NCBI RefSeq assembly: GCF_024213195.1
Contig: NZ_JANAVF010000007.1
Location: forward strand, 103,944 to 167,943
Reading direction: 5' to 3'
Origin: Streptomyces sp. TBY4
GTDB lineage: Bacteria > Actinomycetota > Actinomycetes > Streptomycetales > Streptomycetaceae
Length of the DNA stretch: 64,000 bases
In this document: piece by piece, positions 42,116 to 49,537 of the stretch
Layout of the letters: each line of letters starts with the position of its first letter
Position numbering within the stretch: position 1 is the stretch's first letter
The notes under the pieces: model-generated
The model's input: the letters and a program-made list of their open reading frames with translations, nothing else
Database searches by the model: none
What the model was told of the DNA's origin: nothing
Translations under genes and position numbers: made by a program

Positions 42116-43321
42116 TCAGACCAGGCGGGCCACGCCGTCGGCCTTGGCGGCGGCGGCGACCGCGGCCGTGACGGCCTCGGCGACGCGCGCGTCGAACGGC
42201 GACGGGATCACGTAGTCGGCGGTGAGCTCGCTGTCGGCGACGACACCGGCGATGGCGTCGGCAGCCGCGATCTTCATGTTCTCGGTGATCCGCGAGGCCC
42301 GGACCTTGAAGGCGCCCGCGAAGATGCCGGGGAACGCCAGCACGTTGTTGATCTGGTTCGGGAAGTCCGAGCGGCCCGTGGCCACGACCGCCGCGTACTT
42401 GTGCGCGACGTCGGGGTGGACCTCCGGGTTCGGGTTGGCCATGGCGAAGACGAAGCAGTCCTTCGCCATCGTCGCCACCGCGGCCTCGGGGACCGTACCG
42501 CCGGAGACGCCGATGAAGACGTCCGCGCCGACGAGGGCGTCCTCCAGGGAACCGGTCTGGCCGGTCTTGTTCGTCAGGCCCGCGATCTCCGCCTTGACGT
42601 CCGTCAGGTCGGAGCGGTCGGCGGAGACGACGCCCTTGCGGTCGGTGACGCAGACGTCGCCGATGCCCGCGTCCACGAGGATCTTGGCGATCGCGATGCC
42701 GGCGGCACCGGCGCCCGAGATCACGGCGCGCAGGTCGCCGAGGGTGCGACCGGTGAGCTTCGCGGCGTTGCGCATGGCGGCCAGCGTCACGATGGCCGTG
42801 CCGTGCTGGTCGTCGTGGAAGATCGGGATGTCCAGCGCCTCCTGGAGGCGGCGCTCGATCTCGAAGCAGCGGGGCGCCGAGATGTCCTCCAGGTTCACCC
42901 CGCCGAAGGACGGCGCGAGGCGGATCACGGTCTCGACGATCTCGTCCGTGTCCTTGGTGGCGAGCGCGATCGGAACCGCGTCGACCCCACCGAACTGCTT
43001 GAAGAGAATGGCCTTGCCCTCCATCACGGGGAGGGAGGCCTCGGGCCCGATGTCACCGAGTCCGAGCACGGCCGTACCGTCGGTGACGACGGCGACCACG
43101 TTGGACTTCCAGGTGTACTCGTTCACGAGCTCGGGCTGCTCGGCAATGGCGCTGCACACCTTCGCAACGCCGGGCGTGTACGCCAGGGACAGGTCGTCCT
43201 TGTCGTTGACGGGCACGGTGGCCACGATGGCCATCTTTCCGCCCCGGTGCAGCGCGAACACTGCATCCGGGTTGTTGTCCGTCACGCTGTCGCTGCGAGG
43301 ATTGACGATCTCCGCTGCCAC
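42116..43321 (-). CDS. NAD(P)-dependent malic enzyme
   Basis: Oxidatively decarboxylates malate to pyruvate, linking the TCA cycle to pyruvate and lipid supply. The 401-residue short bacterial form shows LAYTPGVAKVC (catalytic Tyr), the metal region GGVNLEDISAPRCFEIE, FHDDQHGTA with the metal Asp pair, and GAGAAGIAIAKIL as the nucleotide loop. ATG 43321 precedes a 500-bp regulatory stretch with a CTTAA-CCCC-TTAAG palindrome immediately upstream. Confidence 0.93.
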   Translation of the reverse strand: MAAEIVNPRSDSVTDNNPDAVFALHRGGKMAIVATVPVNDKDDLSLAYTPGVAKVCSAIAEQPELVNEYTWKSNVVAVVTDGTAVLGLGDIGPEASLPVMEGKAILFKQFGGVDAVPIALATKDTDEIVETVIRLAPSFGGVNLEDISAPRCFEIERRLQEALDIPIFHDDQHGTAIVTLAAMRNAAKLTGRTLGDLRAVISGAGAAGIAIAKILVDAGIGDVCVTDRKGVVSADRSDLTDVKAEIAGLTNKTGQTGSLEDALVGADVFIGVSGGTVPEAAVATMAKDCFVFAMANPNPEVHPDVAHKYAAVVATGRSDFPNQINNVLAFPGIFAGAFKVRASRITENMKIAAADAIAGVVADSELTADYVIPSPFDARVAEAVTAAVAAAAKADGVARLV

Positions 43322-43324
43322 TGT

Positions 43325-43378
43325 CTTAACCCCTTAAGTCTTTGAATCGTTGAGGGTGGCCACTCCTGGTTAAGGGGT
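43325..43378. promoter_or_regulatory. Palindromic elements upstream of the malic enzyme
   Basis: CTTAA-CCCC-TTAAG (43325-43338) and, inverted, TTAAGGGGT (43370-43378) share a 9-base core. Their AT content stands out. No regulator can be named. Confidence 0.4.
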
Positions 43379-43845
43379 GGGCGGGCACCGCGTCCGTCTC
43401 CGCGCCGACGGGTTTAGGTCCGTCTCCGCGGAGGGGAGGTTCGTACGCGCGGGCGCGCCGCACGCGCGCCCTGAGCCCCGGATGAGGGGTGTAAGGATCT
43501 GTTCTACCCGAAGAACGCTCACCCAGACGAGTCGATTCCCGCTCGATCATCAACTCCTTGTCCCGGTTTTGGCGAAAAGTCCAAACCTCTCTGTCCGATG
43601 GGCGAGACGCGCCGTAAAACGTGCGGCAAAAGGCGCAGGTCACGACCGTTCGTGCGGCTCTGAGGGGCCTTGTCCGCAGTCCTGTTGGGTACGAAGCGGC
43701 TGCCGTTATCCGATTTTGACCTGACGGGCTGCCTGAATGACTCAGTCCGAATGGCAAGATGCCCCTAATCACACAAGGTCGCGACACTCGATGGGGCGTG
43801 CCCGACCGCTTATCGATGCTTTCCACCTGCCGGAGGAACCAGCTC
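43379..43845. other. Long intergenic stretch between the malic enzyme and the amino-acid transporter
   Basis: No gene seen. It holds divergent promoters. Candidates include a GGGTAC (SigB-like -10) near 43687 and TTGACC near 43717, with a GGAGG ribosome site directly before the transporter ATG at 43846. Confidence 0.4.
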
Positions 43846-44793
43846 ATGACCGCAAGCACCACCCGCCGTACGACCGCTGCCCGGTCCCGGATCGCCGCGG
43901 TCGGCGCGATCGCGGTCGCCGGCGCCCTGATCCTCACGGGCTGTGGAGACCAGACCGAGAAGAAGGGGTCCGGGGACGCCACGAAGTCCAACAGCGCCCC
44001 CCTCTTCTCCGCCCTGCCGAAGAAGATCCAGGACGCGGGTGTCATCAAGGTCGGTACGGACGCGGCGTACGCGCCGATGGAGTTCACCGAGGGCGGCAAG
44101 ATCGTCGGTGTCGACCCCGACATCGCCGAGGCCCTCGGCAAGCAGCTCGGTGTGAAGTTCGAGTTCACCTCGGGCAGCTTCGACGGTCTGATCACCTCGA
44201 TCTACACCGGCCGCCAGGACGCGATCATGTCCTCCATCACGGACAACGAGAAGCGCCAGAAGGGCCTCGACGACGAGGGCAAGCAGATCGGCAAGGGGAT
44301 CGACTTCGTCGACTACTTCTCCTCCGGCGTCTCGCTCCTGGTCAAGAAGGGCAACCCGCAGGGCATCAAGTCCCTCGACGACCTGTGCGGCAAGACGGTC
44401 GCCGTCCAGCGCGGCACCACGTACGAGGACACCTTCAAGGCCCAGGCCGAGAAGTGCGGTGACAAGAAGCTCACCATCGAGGCCTTCGACACCGACGCCG
44501 AGGCCCAGACCCGCGTCAAGGCCGGCGGCGCCGTGGCCGACCTCAACGACTTCCCGATCGCCGCGTACGCCGCGAAGACCTCGGGCGGCGGCAACGACTT
44601 CGAGGTCGCGGGCCAGCAGTCCGACGTCGGCCTCTTCGGCATCGGCGTCAGCAAGGAGAACACCCAGCTCCGCGACGCCCTGAAGCAGGCCCTCGACGCG
44701 ATCATCAAGGACGGCTCCTACGCCAAGGTCCTGGAGAAGTGGAACGTCAAGGACAGCGCCGTGCAGTCGGCGACGGTCAACGCAGGCAAGTGA
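43846..44793 (+). CDS. Polar amino-acid ABC transporter, substrate-binding lipoprotein
   Basis: A 315-residue family-3 binding protein (glutamate/polar amino-acid type). Lipoprotein signal with lipobox LTGC (Cys33). Two-lobed fold: GVIKVGTDAAYAPMEFTEGGKIVGVD at the start of lobe 1, SSGVSLLVKKGNP at the hinge, and C-terminal ALDAIIKDGSYAKVLEKW. ATG 43846 follows GGAGG by nine bases. It is followed 69 bases on by the permease and then the ATPase, a complete importer. Ligand (glutamate, arginine or other) not predicted. Confidence 0.92.
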   Translation: MTASTTRRTTAARSRIAAVGAIAVAGALILTGCGDQTEKKGSGDATKSNSAPLFSALPKKIQDAGVIKVGTDAAYAPMEFTEGGKIVGVDPDIAEALGKQLGVKFEFTSGSFDGLITSIYTGRQDAIMSSITDNEKRQKGLDDEGKQIGKGIDFVDYFSSGVSLLVKKGNPQGIKSLDDLCGKTVAVQRGTTYEDTFKAQAEKCGDKKLTIEAFDTDAEAQTRVKAGGAVADLNDFPIAAYAAKTSGGGNDFEVAGQQSDVGLFGIGVSKENTQLRDALKQALDAIIKDGSYAKVLEKWNVKDSAVQSATVNAGK

Positions 44794-44862
44794 CCCGTGC
44801 GGACCGGCGGGCGACCGTGCCCGCCGGTCCCGGTTCCTGAGCTCCACTGAAGGGCAGTCATT

Positions 44863-45813
44863 GTGACTGACAAGATCGACAAGGGTCCGGCGGCGACCCC
44901 GCCGGCCGGGCCCGGCGCCTCGGGCACCCCGTACGAGGCCATCAAGGCAATTCCGGTGCGGCATTACGGCCGCTGGATCAGCGGCGCTGTGGTCGTCGTG
45001 CTGCTGGGCTGGCTGGTGTACGCCTTCTCCCAGGGCAACGTGATCTGGGCGACGGTCGGGGACAAGCTCTTCGACCCGTCCATCCTGTCCGGCCTGGGCA
45101 ACACGGTGATCATCAGTGTCTCCGCGATGGCCCTGGGCCTGGCCCTCGGCATCCTCTTCGCGGTGATGCGTCTGTCGAAGAACCCGGTCACCAACACGGT
45201 GGCCTGGCTGTACATCTGGTTCTTCCGCGGCACCCCCGTCTACGTCCAGCTCCTGGTCTGGTTCAACCTCTCGCTGATCTTCCAGTACGTGAACCTGGGA
45301 CCGATCTACAAGCAGGAAACCGTCGAGCTGATGACCCCGTTCATGGTCGCCCTCCTGGGGCTCGGCCTGAACGAGGGCGCCTACATGGCGGAGATCGTCC
45401 GCGCGGGCATCCAGTCCGTCGACGAGGGCCAGAGCGAGGCCTCGCACGCGCTGGGCATGACCCAGACCCAGACGATGCGCCGGGTGGTCCTGCCCCAGGC
45501 CATGCGGGTGATCATCCCGCCGTCGGGCAACGAGTTCATCAACATGCTGAAGACCTCCTCGCTGGTCTCCGCCGTCCAGTACACGGAGCTGTTGCGGGCC
45601 TCGTCGAACATCGGCTCCACCGCCGGGGCGATCATGGAGATGCTGTTCGTGGCCTCCATCTGGTACCTCGCCCTGACCAGCGTCTTCAGCGTCGGCCAGT
45701 ACTACCTGGAGCGCCGCTACGCCCGCGGTTCGCTGCGCTCCCTGCCGCCGACGCCGTTCCAGCGGCTGAAGGCGAATCTGAACATGTTCCGCCGTACGGA
45801 GGTGGCGAAGTGA
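44863..45813 (+). CDS. Polar amino-acid ABC transporter permease
   Basis: A 316-residue HisM/GlnP-type permease. A cytoplasmic N-tail of about 35 residues rich in Pro/Gly is followed by five helices. The conserved block is GLGLNEGAYMAEIVRAGIQSVDEGQSEASHALG, containing the ATPase-docking EAA-like loop. GTG 44863 lies behind AAGGG. The stop overlaps the ATPase start by four bases (GTGA). A single permease gene suggests a homodimeric channel. Confidence 0.92.
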   Translation: MTDKIDKGPAATPPAGPGASGTPYEAIKAIPVRHYGRWISGAVVVVLLGWLVYAFSQGNVIWATVGDKLFDPSILSGLGNTVIISVSAMALGLALGILFAVMRLSKNPVTNTVAWLYIWFFRGTPVYVQLLVWFNLSLIFQYVNLGPIYKQETVELMTPFMVALLGLGLNEGAYMAEIVRAGIQSVDEGQSEASHALGMTQTQTMRRVVLPQAMRVIIPPSGNEFINMLKTSSLVSAVQYTELLRASSNIGSTAGAIMEMLFVASIWYLALTSVFSVGQYYLERRYARGSLRSLPPTPFQRLKANLNMFRRTEVAK

Positions 45814-46577
45814 CCGCCCAGCCGATGGTCAAGGCCGAGGCCGTCCACAAGTCCTACGGCCCCGCCCACATCCTGCGGGGCATCGACCTCGAGGTCGCCC
45901 CGCGCGAGGTGTTCTGCCTGGTCGGCCCGTCCGGCTCCGGCAAGTCCACCTTCCTGCGCTGCATCAACCACCTCGAGCGCATCAACGCAGGCCGCCTCTC
46001 CGTCGACGGCCAGCTCGTCGGCTACAAGGAGAAGGCCGGGAAGCTGTACGAGCTGAAGGACAGCGAGGTCGCAGCCCAGCGCCGCGACATCGGCATGGTC
46101 TTCCAGCGCTTCAACCTCTTCCCCCACATGACGGCCATGGAGAACGTCATGGAAGCCCCCGTCATGGTCAAGGGCGAATCCAAAGCCGTCGCCCGCGCCC
46201 GCGCGGTCAAGCTCCTGGACCGCGTCGGACTCGGCGACAAGGGCGGGAACTACCCCACCCAGCTCTCCGGCGGCCAGCAGCAGCGCGTCGCGATCGCCCG
46301 TGCGCTCGCGATGGAACCCAAGCTGATGCTGTTCGACGAGCCGACCTCCGCCCTCGACCCGGAACTCGTCGGTGACGTCCTGGACGTCATGCGGGACCTC
46401 GCCGAGTCCGGCATGACCATGATCGTGGTCACCCACGAAATGGGCTTCGCCCGCGAAGTCGGGGACAACCTCGTCTTCATGGACGGCGGCGTCGTCGTCG
46501 AATCCGGCCACCCCCGCGAGGTCCTGGGCAACCCCCAGCACGACCGCACCAAGGCCTTCCTCTCCAAGGTGCTGTAA
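45810..46577 (+). CDS. Polar amino-acid ABC transporter ATPase
   Basis: A 255-residue GlnQ-type ATPase. Walker A GPSGSGKST (residues about 37-45), signature LSGGQQQRVAIARALA, Walker B LMLFDEPTSALD and switch His in VVTHEMGFA. GTG 45810 is coupled to the permease. Together with the two preceding genes it forms a three-gene operon ended by a 19-base-arm hairpin. Confidence 0.95.
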   Translation: MTAQPMVKAEAVHKSYGPAHILRGIDLEVAPREVFCLVGPSGSGKSTFLRCINHLERINAGRLSVDGQLVGYKEKAGKLYELKDSEVAAQRRDIGMVFQRFNLFPHMTAMENVMEAPVMVKGESKAVARARAVKLLDRVGLGDKGGNYPTQLSGGQQQRVAIARALAMEPKLMLFDEPTSALDPELVGDVLDVMRDLAESGMTMIVVTHEMGFAREVGDNLVFMDGGVVVESGHPREVLGNPQHDRTKAFLSKVL

Positions 46578-46591
46578 CGGCCGAGCCACAC

Positions 46592-46632
46592 GCGTGAGGG
46601 GCGGTACGGGATCCCCGTACCGCCCCTCACGC
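46592..46632. terminator. Terminator after the amino-acid transporter
   Basis: Perfect 19-base arms (46592-46610 and 46614-46632), loop ATC. It also serves the converging methyltransferase gene. Confidence 0.85.
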
Positions 46633-46660
46633 ATGCGCGGCCCGCGCCGCGGGCCCGGGC

Positions 46661-47446
46661 CTACTTCAGGCCCAGCACCAGCCCGTCGGAGGGCGAGCGC
46701 CAGACCGTACGGGCCTCCGCGAAGCCGGCGCCGAGCAGCGTGGCCGTGTGCCAGGACGCGGGCGGGGTGTCGCCGTCGGCGTGCTCCCCGTAGATCTCGA
46801 AGCGGGCCTTCGTGGGCTCGGCGAGCTCCGGGTCGGCGGCCGCGAGCTCCCACCACTCGCGCCAGTCCAGCGCCCCGGCCGCCTTCGCCCGGTCCATGCC
46901 GGCGTGCCGGTGGGCGCGCTCGGCGGCGTTGATCCGCGGGGTGGCGGGGTCGGGCATGTGGTCGGCGTTCATGAACACCCCGCCGGGGCGCAGCAGGGGC
47001 GCGAGCTGCCCGTACAGGACGGCGAGCTCCTCGCTGGGCAGCCAGTGCAGGGCGGTGGCCGTGAGGATGGCGTCGTAGGAGCCGTGGGGGAGGGTGGTGT
47101 GCCAGTCGGGGGACTTGAGGTCGGCGGTCACGAAGGTGACGCGGGGGTCGCCGGCGAAGTGGCCGCGGGCGATCGTCAACAGCGCGGGGTCGAGGTCGAC
47201 TCCCGTACTGGTGGATTCCGGGAACCTCTTGAAGACGCGGTCCGTGATACTTCCCGTACCGCACGCGAGGTCCAGGATCCGGGGGGCCGTGCCGGCCAGG
47301 GCCTCCAGCATGTCCAGCATCACCCGGAACCGCTCCTCGCGGTCGGGCATGTACCACTCCTGCTGCCGGTCCCAGCTGTCCTGCCAGGCCTGCCAGTCGG
47401 GCGGTGCCGTGTGGGAGCGCGCCGTATCCGCCACGAAATCCTCCAT
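46661..47446 (-). CDS. SAM-dependent methyltransferase (class I)
   Basis: A 261-residue Rossmann methyltransferase. Motif I is ILDLACGTGSITD (about 57-69), motif II VDLDPALL and motif IV TATALHWL; no substrate motif is visible. ATG 47446 (MEDFVAD) is chosen because GGGTAT, a SigB/SigH-type -10, lies five bases ahead of it, suggesting a leaderless transcript; an in-frame extension to 47488 is less likely. It is divergent from the CGNR regulator. Function unknown. Confidence 0.87.
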   Translation of the reverse strand: MEDFVADTARSHTAPPDWQAWQDSWDRQQEWYMPDREERFRVMLDMLEALAGTAPRILDLACGTGSITDRVFKRFPESTSTGVDLDPALLTIARGHFAGDPRVTFVTADLKSPDWHTTLPHGSYDAILTATALHWLPSEELAVLYGQLAPLLRPGGVFMNADHMPDPATPRINAAERAHRHAGMDRAKAAGALDWREWWELAAADPELAEPTKARFEIYGEHADGDTPPASWHTATLLGAGFAEARTVWRSPSDGLVLGLK

Positions 47447-47513
47447 GCGTAATACCCTCGAACATGTCTCAGCCGTTACCCGAGACACTAATCCGCAGCC
47501 GTAAGGACTACAA

Positions 47514-48143
47514 GTGGAACTGGCCCATTACTCGGACTACGCCGTGCGCCTGGTCAACACCGAGGAGCCGGCCCGCAACAAGGACTCGCTGACCTCCGTG
47601 GACGCCGTCCGCGCCCTCTTCGGCACCAGCGTGCAGATGGCCCGCCGGGTCACGGACGGCGACGTCACCCGCTTCCGCAACGTCCGCGGCAGGCTGCGCA
47701 CCGTCTTCGAGGCAGCCGACGGCGGAGACCACGTCCTCGCCGTCGACCTGCTGAACTCCCTGCTCATGGAGTTCCCCGTCAGCCCCCAGGTGTCCGGGCA
47801 CGAGACGATCGGCGAGCACGGCGGGCCGAACTGGCACATCCACCTCGCCGACCACCCCTCCAACGCCTCCGCCGGCTACGCCGCCATCGCGTGCTTCGGG
47901 CTGGCCTTCCACCTCACCGAGCACGGCCCGGACCGGCTCGGCCTCTGCCAGGCCCCGCCCTGCCGCAACGCCTACCTCGACACCTCCACCAACCGCTCCC
48001 GGCGCTACTGCTCCGACCGGTGCGCCACGCGCGCCAACGTGGCCGCCTACCGCGCCCGCAAGCGCCTGGAGGCCGAGGAGTCCGCCCGCAGCGGACGCAG
48101 CGCCGAGGCGGCCCAGGAGAGCCACGCCCTCAGCGAGCGCTGA
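47514..48143 (+). CDS. CGNR zinc-finger/ABATE-domain transcription factor
   Basis: A 209-residue protein. The N-terminal ABATE domain has HYSDYAVRLVNTEEP at its start, and the C-terminal CGNR zinc finger has LGLCQAPPCRNAYLDTSTNRSRRYCSDRCATRANVAAYRARKR with four cysteines. GTG 47514 follows AAGGA with a six-base gap. It probably binds DNA and regulates neighbouring genes; no target is known. Its last 97 bases overlap the 3' end of sodX on the other strand. Confidence 0.88.
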   Translation: MELAHYSDYAVRLVNTEEPARNKDSLTSVDAVRALFGTSVQMARRVTDGDVTRFRNVRGRLRTVFEAADGGDHVLAVDLLNSLLMEFPVSPQVSGHETIGEHGGPNWHIHLADHPSNASAGYAAIACFGLAFHLTEHGPDRLGLCQAPPCRNAYLDTSTNRSRRYCSDRCATRANVAAYRARKRLEAEESARSGRSAEAAQESHALSER

Positions 48144-48514
48144 TCCCGCGCCGCGTGCTCCGGCCGGGGCCGCGGCCGGAAGCGGACCAGCGCGGTCGCC
48201 AGCACGAGCTCGTCGGGGACCGCGCCGTAGTCCGTGCTGTCGCCCGTCTCGTTGAACGGGTTGTCGCCCAGCACCCACCAGCCGCCGGGCCGCCGCTCCA
48301 CCGCCCGTTTGACGACCAGCAGGTCCTGCTGGAACGGATGGCGCAGCACCACCACGTGGCCCGGCCGCACGGGTGCCCCGTAGCGGACCAGGACCTGGTC
48401 CCCGTTCTCCAGGGTCGGCGCCATCGAGGGGCCGCTCACCTCCACGGTGCCGATCCGCCTCAACGGCGACTCCCACTCCCGCGCCCCGCCGCGCGAGCGC
48501 GTGCTCCCCGCCAT
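48047..48514 (-). CDS. sodX: Nickel-superoxide-dismutase maturation protease SodX
   Basis: An S26-type protease that removes the SodN propeptide so that the N-terminal His can bind nickel. The 155-residue protein has the nucleophile Ser30 in VSGPSM, the general base Lys69 in VVKRAV, and GDNPFNETGDSTDYG. No membrane helix is visible, so it is cytoplasmic, unlike true signal peptidases. ATG 48514 lies behind GGGAGG. It is divergent from sodN. The long basic C-terminal tail and the overlap with the CGNR gene are unusual. Confidence 0.9.
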   Translation of the reverse strand: MAGSTRSRGGAREWESPLRRIGTVEVSGPSMAPTLENGDQVLVRYGAPVRPGHVVVLRHPFQQDLLVVKRAVERRPGGWWVLGDNPFNETGDSTDYGAVPDELVLATALVRFRPRPRPEHAARDQRSLRAWLSWAASALRPLRADSSASRRLRAR

Positions 48515-48646
48515 CCGTGACCTCCCTCGACCGCGCCCGTCCACTCTTCGTGCCTCCCGCATGCTGCCGCACTCTTCCGTACATTCGGTCACCGGTCCGG
48601 GTGCGCCCCTGGACTTTTGTCCCAACCGCACGGGGGCGCCCGCGAA

Positions 48647-48688
48647 ATCGTCTTTCTCACGGAGTAATCTCCCCCTTGAGAAGACGAT
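48647..48688 (+). promoter_or_regulatory. sodN: Stem-loop in the sodN leader
   Basis: ATCGTCTT (48647-48654) pairs with AAGACGAT (48681-48688), with CTC/GAG continuing inside after a one-base bulge. It precedes the GAGGAGG ribosome site and could affect stability or translation of the sodN mRNA. Confidence 0.5.
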
Positions 48689-48707
48689 CACGAGGAGGAC
48701 AAACTCC

Positions 48708-49103
48708 ATGCTTTCCCGCCTCTTCGCCCCCAAGGCGAAGGTCTCCGCCCACTGCGATCTTCCGTGCGGCGTGTACGACCCTGCCCAGGCCCGCATCGAG
48801 GCCGAGTCCGTCAAGGCCGTGCAGGAGAAGTACCAGGCCAACGACGACGCCGACTTCCGCGCGCGCGCCATCACCATCAAGGAGCAGCGCGCCGAGCTCG
48901 CGAAGCACCACGTCTCCGTGCTGTGGAGCGACTACTTCAAGCCGCCGCACTTCGAGAAGTACCCGCAGCTCCACACCCTGGTCAACGACACCCTGAAGGC
49001 CCTCTCGGCCGCCAAGGCGTCGAACGACCCGGCGACCGGCGCCAAGGCGCTGGAGCTCATCGCCGAGATCGACCGCATCTTCTGGGAGACCAAGGCCGCC
49101 TGA
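48708..49103 (+). CDS. sodN: Nickel-containing superoxide dismutase
   Basis: Converts superoxide to oxygen and hydrogen peroxide with a nickel centre. The 131-residue precursor has a 14-residue leader (MLSRLFAPKAKVSA), then the nickel hook HCDLPCGVYDP, in which His15, Cys16 and Cys20 are the ligands after cleavage by SodX. The rest is the four-helix bundle with conserved KEQRAELAKHHVSVLWSDYFKP. Length is typical. Nickel controls the choice between SodN and the iron SodF in Streptomyces. A likely regulatory 3' UTR follows. Confidence 0.97.
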   Translation: MLSRLFAPKAKVSAHCDLPCGVYDPAQARIEAESVKAVQEKYQANDDADFRARAITIKEQRAELAKHHVSVLWSDYFKPPHFEKYPQLHTLVNDTLKALSAAKASNDPATGAKALELIAEIDRIFWETKAA

Positions 49104-49181
49104 TCAGGCACTGCGCCTGATCGGCCCCGTCCCGGGCACGATGACGAAGGGGCCCGACCGCACCGCGGTCGGGCCCCTTCG
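49104..49181 (+). ncRNA. sodN 3' UTR, candidate s-SodF-type small RNA
   Basis: The 78 bases after the sodN stop hold GATCAGGC/GCCTGATC (49102-49122) and end in a 17-base-arm terminator (49145-49181). In S. coelicolor the sodN 3' UTR is processed to a small RNA, s-SodF, that silences sodF. Same gene and layout, but pairing to this strain's sodF cannot be checked here. Confidence 0.45.
49145..49181. terminator. Terminator shared by sodN and the DUF6104 gene
   Basis: Perfect 17-base arms (49145-49161 and 49165-49181), loop ACC. Confidence 0.85.
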
Positions 49182-49193
49182 CCGTGCCGCGGG

Positions 49194-49379
49194 CTACTCG
49201 TCCTCGTCGTCCTCGTCGTCCAGGCGGGCCAGCCAGGTGGCCAGGCGTTCCACCGGGACCTCGAAGTCCGGGTTCAGATCGACGAAGGTGCGCAGCTGCT
49301 CGGCGAGCCACTCGAAGGTGACCTCCTCCTCGCCGCGCCGCTTCTCCAGCTCCTCGATGCCGCGATCGGTGAAGTACAA
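49194..49379 (-). CDS. DUF6104 small acidic protein
   Basis: A 61-residue, very acidic protein (YFTDRGIEELEKRRGEEEVTFEWLAEQLRTF, then a C-terminal run of Asp/Glu). Start is TTG 49379 with GGAG six bases upstream. The family is conserved in Streptomyces but has no known function. The promoter region carries three copies of an 8-base repeat. It converges on sodN. Confidence 0.85.
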   Translation of the reverse strand: MYFTDRGIEELEKRRGEEEVTFEWLAEQLRTFVDLNPDFEVPVERLATWLARLDDEDDEDE

Positions 49380-49398
49380 GTCGGGCTCCGTGCAGTGG

Positions 49399-49422
49399 TC
49401 GGGTGTTCGGGTGTTCGGGTGT
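49399..49422. repeat. Three tandem copies of TCGGGTGT
   Basis: Perfect 8-bp units at 49399, 49407 and 49415, just upstream of the DUF6104 gene. Confidence 0.7.
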
Positions 49423-49537
49423 GCCCCGTCCCGTCAGGATAATCCGCCGGACCGGCGGGCCCGGACCTGACCGCTTTCCGCCGTTCGCGGAGCCCCTCCC
49501 CAGGGCAGGGATGGAGGGTCCGGGGCGGGAGGTGCGC

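Noticed and set aside
43379..43845. Searched for a tRNA or small gene in this 470-bp gap
   Set aside because: No cloverleaf and no frame with coding bias and ribosome site was found.
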